DNA of 7,345 nucleotides from UBA1381 sp964399965 (GTDB taxonomy: Bacteria; Bacillota; Clostridia; UBA1381), in contig CAYNRX010000058.1 in NCBI GenBank assembly GCA_964399965.1, forward strand, positions 1 to 7,345, written 5' to 3'. Below, piece after piece: positions 1 through 4,085 of this stretch; position 1 is the stretch's first letter, and each line of letters opens with the position of its first letter. The notes below the pieces were generated by a model. That model saw only the letters and a program-made list of their open reading frames with translations. It searched no databases and had not been told where the DNA came from. The position numbers were made by a program, and so were the translations under genes.

Positions 1-88
1 CCTGCCCTAAAAAATATAAATTTTACCACAGAAGTTTAATTTACAGAAAAAATTTTGCACGCCCATGCATGAGGATCAGACGGCATAA

Positions 89-105
89 TCGGGGCTCTGC
101 CCCGA
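89..105. repeat. Short GC-rich hairpin (TCGGGGC/GCCCCGA)
   Basis: A perfect 7-base inverted repeat, TCGGGGC at 89-95 and GCCCCGA at 99-105, encloses a 3-base loop. A second CCCCGA at 107-112 could compete for the same left arm. Such GGGGC-TCT-GCCCC hairpins are common in clostridial intergenic regions and in the ends of dispersed elements; membership of a particular family is not established here. Confidence 0.6.
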
Positions 106-133
106 ACCCCGAAGTTTAACGCATTGGTTTTCC

Positions 134-179
134 CTAAAACGGGCAAAACGAGCGAAAATAAAATTTCCGCCCGTTTTAG
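134..179. repeat. Long-arm inverted repeat (11 bp arms, 24-base loop)
   Basis: CTAAAACGGGC at 134-144 is the exact reverse complement of GCCCGTTTTAG at 169-179. The left arm is followed by a near copy of itself: AAAACGGGC at 136-144, then AAAACGAGC at 145-153, 8 of 9 identical. The loop can form an alternative smaller hairpin (152-159 with 163-170, one mismatch). The element is not followed by a T-run on either strand, so it is not a standard terminator. It reads more like part of a structured or repeated intergenic element. Confidence 0.6.
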
Positions 180-193
180 TGCAAAAGCCTCAA

Positions 194-206
194 GACCGCT
201 CCGGTC
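194..206. repeat. Small GC-rich hairpin (GACCG/CGGTC)
   Basis: GACCG at 194-198 pairs with CGGTC at 202-206 around a 3-base loop. It is the third inverted repeat within about 120 bases, which argues for a composite structured element rather than chance. Confidence 0.45.
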
Positions 207-420
207 GCTCTTCAGCGTAGCCGTATCCTGTCGAGAGGTAAAAGCCAATAATATTATTGACAAGTCATGTTAAGCTTATACCTGTAATTTTCACCTTGTC
301 GAGGTTTGTCAGATATTGCTTACACATCTTTTTCCGCGGACCCGACACCTCATACGCAATCATTTTATATGTAAAGTTTTTTACAGCCCCTATTTTTAAT
401 CAGGCTGTCAGGCCTATAAT

Positions 421-2298
421 TTAAAACCCCATATCATCTATGAGCCATTTTCCATCTTTGTTGTCACGAATTAGGATCATCTTCCAATTATCATAGCTTG
501 ACGCCCATGCGCCGTTTTCTTGGTCTGATATACCTTCAGGAAAACTTACATCATAGTCCATGTAAAAAACAATTACATTCTCAAGCTGTGTACCGTTGAC
601 GCTTCCATTACCGTATTTTATATAATCCTCCGCCTCTCGTATGCTGTCGGACGGGGAATATCGTATATCTTTTATTGTTATAATTGATTTATCGTCACTT
701 GATAAAAGTACGTTTGGGGCATGATGCCGTTGTGTTAAGGTCGCAAGCTGTGCCGCGCGGTCTTTTGTGTTTCCGGCTCTATAATATTCCTCTATAACCG
801 CTTTTGCTGCCGCAACTTCTTCAAGAGCGATTTCATTTCCATTTTTGTCATACATGATATAACCTATTTGCCATTTTTGCGTAGTTAATATTCTGTTGAT
901 GTACGAATATGGAATATAAGTATTTGAGCCTTTTAATATTGGTGCACTATTCATAGCCATATCGCTGGATATATCCTGACCAATCAAATTAGGTTCGGTA
1001 TTTTCAATTATTACGGATTTTCCAATTTCTATTGAGCAATTAAATATAAAAGAAACACTGTTGCTATGACCGCTGTTAAGTTGTTGATGTTCAGTAGTAA
1101 CTACCCCATCGGCATAATAAGCTATACATAAATCGATTTTTCCGTCATTCCATTCTATTTTGCTTTCAGGGTGTTCCATAACGCCAATCTTTTCGAACGT
1201 TTCCCGGAGCGGCATATACACCTCGCCGTTTTCAATAAACGGCTTGTTGACAAGTCCAATTACCTCACCGTTGTTCGTAATCTCAACCGTATAATCCTCC
1301 TCGTTCAGTCCTGACAGAACGCCGCTTGCAAATACCGTTGTGGATAGCATTGCAAGTGCGATGACAGCTGACAGTACCGATACAAATTTGCTTGTCGCTT
1401 TTTTCGTTTTCATCATCAGAAACCTCCTTTTTAGTATTTTTTTACTGCTCGCCATTTGCGTGGTAAGGGGGAATTGCCTTGTTTTGTCCGTAGGCAACAG
1501 GGACAGGAGCGTATCGATATAGCTTATTTCTTCATCCCGGCTTAAGTTCCGCGTAACCGCCATATCGCATGAGATCTCGCACTCGGTATTGATTTGCTTT
1601 GCAGCCACCCATATCATGGGGTTAAACCAATGCAAACACTTTACGAATACCGCTGCCCATTTGTATAAAATATCGCACCGTTTTAAATGCATCATTTCGT
1701 GACGGAGTATGTTGTTTAATTGTTCATCCGTAAACTCGCGTGCAGGCAGGATAAGTATGGGTCTTACTATCCCAACCAGAAACGGAGAGGATGCATTTTC
1801 CCACGTGCGTACTGCGACATTTCTTTTTGTAAAAGCTGCAAGCTGGGGGCAGGAAACGGCTGTGGAGGTTTTGCGCATTTTCGTTATCAGCTGCGCGTAG
1901 CCCGCAAGGTGTATCGACAACAGTACGACTGCGCCGGTAAGCCATACATACGCAATAATATTCATTCTGTTAGTACCAACGCTTTTAATAAAACTTGCTC
2001 CTGCTTGCAGAAGATTTTCTTCCGGTTTTACCAGCGGCGCAGGAGCAACCGGATTTTGCACCTGCGCTATCTGCTCGCTTTGTATAACCGGCGAAACGGC
2101 CGGTATCGCATCTGATGCCCATATCACACTGAACCGTACCGGAAGCAGCATGGTAATAAGCACGGCGAGCCAGATATAATAGTGCCACGCATAACCGAAC
2201 GCCTTTCTGGTGAGCGGCCTTAAAAGCAGGATTACTGCCGATAAACACGCACCCGCAAGGGATGGAAAAAGTATGGTTATAAAAATTTCAGTAACCAT
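421..2298 (-). CDS. BlaR1/MecR1-like M56 membrane metallopeptidase with non-beta-lactam sensor
   Basis: Probably the membrane sensor-protease that relieves repression by the BlaI-type protein encoded just upstream. Starting at the ATG at 2298, the protein has 625 residues. Hydrophobic segments lie at about 2-27, 35-54, 113-133 and 304-324. The M56 zinc site is clear: HEMMH at 200-204 (His200, Glu201, His204), with the later acidic ligand in the ECEISCD stretch (Glu241 likely). A K-R-R-F segment at 290-293 sits just before the last membrane span, in the region where BlaR1 proteins cut themselves. Beyond the membrane, about 335-485 resembles the copper amine oxidase N-terminal ('stalk') domain, and about 495-625 resembles DUF4829 (ends W-L-I-D-D-M-G-F). 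The BlaR1 penicillin-binding domain is absent. A GTG at 2307 is possible, but it falls on the ribosome site AAGGAG (2307-2312), which sits 8 bases before the ATG. Family and role are confident; the ligand is unknown. Confidence 0.88.
   Translation of the reverse strand: MVTEIFITILFPSLAGACLSAVILLLRPLTRKAFGYAWHYYIWLAVLITMLLPVRFSVIWASDAIPAVSPVIQSEQIAQVQNPVAPAPLVKPEENLLQAGASFIKSVGTNRMNIIAYVWLTGAVVLLSIHLAGYAQLITKMRKTSTAVSCPQLAAFTKRNVAVRTWENASSPFLVGIVRPILILPAREFTDEQLNNILRHEMMHLKRCDILYKWAAVFVKCLHWFNPMIWVAAKQINTECEISCDMAVTRNLSRDEEISYIDTLLSLLPTDKTRQFPLTTQMASSKKILKRRFLMMKTKKATSKFVSVLSAVIALAMLSTTVFASGVLSGLNEEDYTVEITNNGEVIGLVNKPFIENGEVYMPLRETFEKIGVMEHPESKIEWNDGKIDLCIAYYADGVVTTEHQQLNSGHSNSVSFIFNCSIEIGKSVIIENTEPNLIGQDISSDMAMNSAPILKGSNTYIPYSYINRILTTQKWQIGYIMYDKNGNEIALEEVAAAKAVIEEYYRAGNTKDRAAQLATLTQRHHAPNVLLSSDDKSIITIKDIRYSPSDSIREAEDYIKYGNGSVNGTQLENVIVFYMDYDVSFPEGISDQENGAWASSYDNWKMILIRDNKDGKWLIDDMGF
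1411..1432 (-). promoter_or_regulatory. Candidate internal ribosome site and ATG-ATG start inside the M56 gene
   Basis: On the minus strand, AAAAAGGAGG (1432-1423) is followed after 6 bases by ATGATG (1416-1411), in frame with the peptidase. Spacing and strength are ideal. Starting here would give a 331-residue protein beginning M-M-K-T-K-K. A hydrophobic stretch and V-F-A-S follow, so it reads as a Sec signal peptide with a plausible signal peptidase site, then the stalk-like and DUF4829-like domains. The AGGAGG overlaps codons for K-R-R, a segment often basic in this family, so it could be coincidental. Whether ribosomes use it is inference. Confidence 0.45.
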
Positions 2299-2312
2299 TG
2301 TCAGCACTCCTT
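2296..2312 (-). promoter_or_regulatory. Ribosome site that decides the M56 peptidase start
   Basis: AAGGAG at 2312-2307 (minus strand) lies in the last codons of the repressor gene, 8 bases before ATG 2298-2296. This favours the ATG over the upstream GTG (2307-2305), which overlaps the ribosome site itself. The repressor stop codon (2303-2301) is 2 bases before this ATG, so the two genes are probably translationally coupled. Confidence 0.8.
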
Positions 2313-2678
2313 GTCCTCAAAGATTTTCTTTAACTCTTTGATATCCTGCTCCGAAAAATTTTCTTCTTCAAAAAGAGAAGCAACCAGATTTTGCGCCGAG
2401 CCGTCAAATAGGTTTTTAATTAAGTGTTTCACCTGTGATTTTTTATACTCCTTAGCAGTGATCAGCGGGGTATAATACCATGCTTTCCCACGTTTTTCAC
2501 AGGATAAAGCACCTTTTTCCACCAGACGTGCAAGAAATGTTGCAATGGTGGTACGCTTCCAGCCCTTATCCTCCACAGCCTTTCCAATGGCAGTGGAACC
2601 GATAGGTTCATTTGCTTTCCACACTACTTTCATAATTTCAAGCTCAGCCTCGCCTATGCTAATATTTCCTGTCGACAT
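2301..2678 (-). CDS. BlaI/MecI/CopY-family transcriptional repressor
   Basis: A 125-residue winged-helix DNA-binding repressor of the penicillinase repressor family. The N-terminal half (about 5-75) holds the helix-turn-helix and wing. The recognition helix region K-R-T-T-I-A-T-F-L-A-R-L-V-E-K-G-A-L is followed by the wing residues K-R-G-K-A-W-Y-Y-T-P-L, all typical. The C-terminal helices (about 76-125) should form the dimer interface, where family members are cleaved by their partner protease. Length matches BlaI and MecI (about 125 residues). The ATG is supported by GGAGG (2690-2686) 7 bases upstream. The gene is first in its operon, directly behind twin dyads in its own promoter and followed by its M56 partner, so negative autoregulation is likely. 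Regulated targets other than itself are not visible here. It is named by family rather than blaI because no beta-lactam link is shown. Confidence 0.93.
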   Translation of the reverse strand: MSTGNISIGEAELEIMKVVWKANEPIGSTAIGKAVEDKGWKRTTIATFLARLVEKGALSCEKRGKAWYYTPLITAKEYKKSQVKHLIKNLFDGSAQNLVASLFEEENFSEQDIKELKKIFEDKEC

Positions 2679-2702
2679 GAAAATACCTCCATAGATTTTT
2701 AT

Positions 2703-2716
2703 TCTACTCCTGTAGA
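2703..2716. promoter_or_regulatory. Operator 2, matching dyad at the transcription start
   Basis: TCTAC (2703-2707), 4 bases, GTAGA (2712-2716): the same half-sites and spacing as operator 1. Its centre is 23 bases from that of operator 1, at about +1 to +15 of the predicted transcript. Paired dyads are usual for BlaI/MecI targets. The region between them (GTAGAC at 2712-2717, GTCTAC at 2725-2730) also forms an outward-facing inverted repeat. Confidence 0.75.
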
Positions 2717-2723
2717 CACATAT

Positions 2724-2752
2724 AGTCTACCATGGTAGACGTTATTTGTCAA
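2724..2752 (-). promoter_or_regulatory. Promoter of the repressor-peptidase operon
   Basis: On the minus strand, TTGACA (2752-2747, perfect -35) is followed by a 17-base spacer and TAGACT (2729-2724, 4 of 6 matches to TATAAT). Transcription would start near 2717, about 39 bases before the repressor ATG. An A/T-rich stretch just upstream (about 2753-2783) could act as an UP element. The perfect dyad at 2725-2740 covers the end of the spacer and the -10. Confidence 0.78.
2725..2740. promoter_or_regulatory. Operator 1, perfect 16-base palindrome
   Basis: GTCTACCATGGTAGAC is its own reverse complement over all 16 bases. It overlaps the -10 and part of the spacer of the repressor promoter, so a bound dimer would block RNA polymerase. 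The core is TCTAC-n4-GTAGA, related in layout to the TACA/TGTA dyads of bla and mec operators. Assignment to this repressor is by position and symmetry. Confidence 0.8.
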
Positions 2753-2762
2753 TAGCTTTTTT

Positions 2763-2783
2763 AAAAATAATAAATTTATTTTT
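2763..2783. repeat. AT-rich inverted repeat between the divergent promoters
   Basis: AAAAATAA (2763-2770) and TTATTTTT (2776-2783) are exact reverse complements around a 5-base loop. Composed only of A and T, it may be a bendable or UP-element-like stretch upstream of the repressor promoter. No function is shown. Confidence 0.4.
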
Positions 2784-2888
2784 AGCTGCTTTTGCAAATT
2801 AAGTTTCTAACCGTAACAATGGCAGAAAAAGTTTTTGAGATTTATTGAAACAGGTTGCCAAGACAGCAGTTTTAATGTGCATTCGAGG

Positions 2889-2917
2889 TTGACAGTGGGG
2901 ATCATCCATGATATTAT
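2889..2917 (+). promoter_or_regulatory. Promoter of the sbcD-sbcC-adenosyltransferase operon
   Basis: TTGACA (2889-2894), a 17-base spacer and TATTAT (2912-2917), with TG at 2909-2910 giving an extended -10. Transcription would start near 2924, leaving a leader of about 25 bases. AAAGGGG (2935-2941) lies 7 bases before the sbcD ATG. No LexA-type dyad (CGAAC-n4-GTTCG) is seen near it. The repressor operators are about 150 bases upstream, too far for simple blocking. Confidence 0.8.
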
Positions 2918-2948
2918 TATAAACAGAAATAGGAAAAGGGGTGTTTAG

Positions 2949-4073
2949 ATGAGGATACTGCATACCTCCGATTGGCATTTGGGGATACAGCTGCATGGCT
3001 TGTCACTATTGGAGTCACAGCGAAGATTTGTAGATAACTTTTTGGAAATAATAGAACAGTATGATGTAGAATTGGTAATAATCGCCGGTGACATTTTCGA
3101 CAGCGCGGTGTCAAGCCGCGAAGCGATAGCTCTTTATGACAGCGCGATGACGCGGATATGTCTGGAACGGGGAATACCGGCGGTGGTGATCGCCGGCAAT
3201 CATGACGGAGCGGAACGACTCTCCTCCTGCTCGGCACTTATGCAGAAGGCCGGACTTTTCGTCATAGGAAAAATTTCGCAGGGGATAGGGCGGCTGGAGT
3301 TTGGAGATGTACATATATATCCATTGCCTTATTTCCACATAGATGAGGTGCGTGCGCTCTATCCCCAAAAGAAGATACGTACCTACAGCGAGGCTATTCA
3401 GCTTTTATGCGGGGAGCTGGAGCTTGATGAGAACGCCTACAATATAGCTGTCGCCCATGTTTTTGCGGCAGGATCAGAGTTGTCGGATAGCGACCGTTCA
3501 GCCGCTGTAGGAACGATAACAAGCGTAGATCCATCGGTGTTTGCGGGATTTGATTATACCGCTCTGGGGCATCTGCACCGGGCGCAGGAGCCGTTGAAAA
3601 ATGTACGCTACAGCGGAACGCCGCTTAAGTATTCTTTTTCTGAAGCAGAGCATAAAAAATCGCTCACATTGATAGATACGAATACGGGGGAAATAACAGA
3701 GCTTGCTGTTAGGCAGCCGCGGGAGCTGCGCATCATACGTGCAGGCTATGACGAGGCTTTGGAGCTTGCCGGGAAACTCCAGGGCTGTAGTGATTACGTG
3801 CGGATAGAGTTTTCCGATATCTTCCCTTCTATGCAGACGCTCTATACCTTTCGTGAATATTTTCCGGAGCTTCTTTCGGTGACCGGGATAATGCCGGAGG
3901 AAGATGGCGGCGAGCGGTATTCGCTGAGCATAGATGATGTGGAAAGCTTTTCCCCGCAGGAGCTGGTAGAAAAATTTTACAGCGATATAACGGGGGAAGT
4001 GCCGGATAAAACCCAGATAGAACAGTTTTTGCAGGCGATGGAGGAGGCTCTGTCAGATTGCGGCAAAATGTGA
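2949..4073 (+). CDS. sbcD: Exonuclease subunit SbcD (Mre11-type nuclease)
   Basis: Nuclease subunit of the SbcCD complex, the bacterial Mre11-Rad50 counterpart. The complex is known to cut DNA hairpins and trim double-strand ends using Mn2+ in the nuclease and ATP hydrolysis by SbcC. The 374-residue protein shows the full set of metallophosphoesterase motifs: D-W-H-L-G at 8-12 (Asp8, His10), G-D at 47-48, G-N-H-D at 83-86, His170 in A-H-V-F, and G-H-L-H at 207-210. The remainder (about 270-374) corresponds to the capping and SbcC-binding region. Length is a little below the 390-400 residues of the E. coli and B. subtilis proteins. The ATG directly precedes the typical opening R-I-L-H-T-S-D-W-H. 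It is first in its operon, with sbcC 12 bases downstream, so the two subunits should be made together. Nothing looks broken. Confidence 0.96.
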   Translation: MRILHTSDWHLGIQLHGLSLLESQRRFVDNFLEIIEQYDVELVIIAGDIFDSAVSSREAIALYDSAMTRICLERGIPAVVIAGNHDGAERLSSCSALMQKAGLFVIGKISQGIGRLEFGDVHIYPLPYFHIDEVRALYPQKKIRTYSEAIQLLCGELELDENAYNIAVAHVFAAGSELSDSDRSAAVGTITSVDPSVFAGFDYTALGHLHRAQEPLKNVRYSGTPLKYSFSEAEHKKSLTLIDTNTGEITELAVRQPRELRIIRAGYDEALELAGKLQGCSDYVRIEFSDIFPSMQTLYTFREYFPELLSVTGIMPEEDGGERYSLSIDDVESFSPQELVEKFYSDITGEVPDKTQIEQFLQAMEEALSDCGKM

Positions 4074-4085
4074 GGAGGAGTAGCG

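Larger units (their letters stand above)
1..420. other. Gene-poor left flank with clustered hairpins
   Basis: No convincing gene lies in these 420 bases. Reading frames on the minus strand (36-263 from a TTG, and 265-363 from an ATG) lack a ribosome site and match no family I recognise. The left part is rich in secondary structure: three separate inverted repeats at 89-105, 134-179 and 194-206, described individually. A 9-base direct repeat, GAAGTTTAA, occurs at 31-39 and 111-119. The rest, about 207-420, is AT-rich. A weak inverted repeat (ACAGCC at 383-388 and GGCTGT at 403-408, 14-base loop) follows the peptidase gene, but no T-run follows it on the minus strand. I therefore see no clear rho-independent terminator for the minus-strand operon. 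Confidence 0.6.

Noticed and set aside
36..263. Minus-strand 75-codon reading frame
   Set aside because: It starts with TTG without a ribosome site, runs through three hairpins, and shows no recognisable domain; more likely a structured intergenic region.
257..288. TTGACA at 257-262 as a plus-strand promoter
   Set aside because: No acceptable -10 at 16-18 bases; the nearest candidates are at 13 and 20 bases, and no gene follows on this strand.
383..408. Inverted repeat as terminator of the repressor-peptidase operon
   Set aside because: Only a 6-base stem with a 14-base loop, and the downstream minus-strand bases are A-rich rather than T-rich.
2296..2307. GTG start at 2307 for the M56 peptidase
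   Set aside because: The GTG overlaps the only ribosome site; the ATG at 2298 sits at the ideal 8-base distance from it.
2819..2848. Nine-codon ATG mini-frame upstream of sbcD
   Set aside because: It lies upstream of the predicted sbcD transcription start and has no ribosome site.
2753..2948. LexA/SOS box controlling sbcDC
   Set aside because: No CGAAC-n4-GTTCG dyad or close variant was found in the intergenic region.
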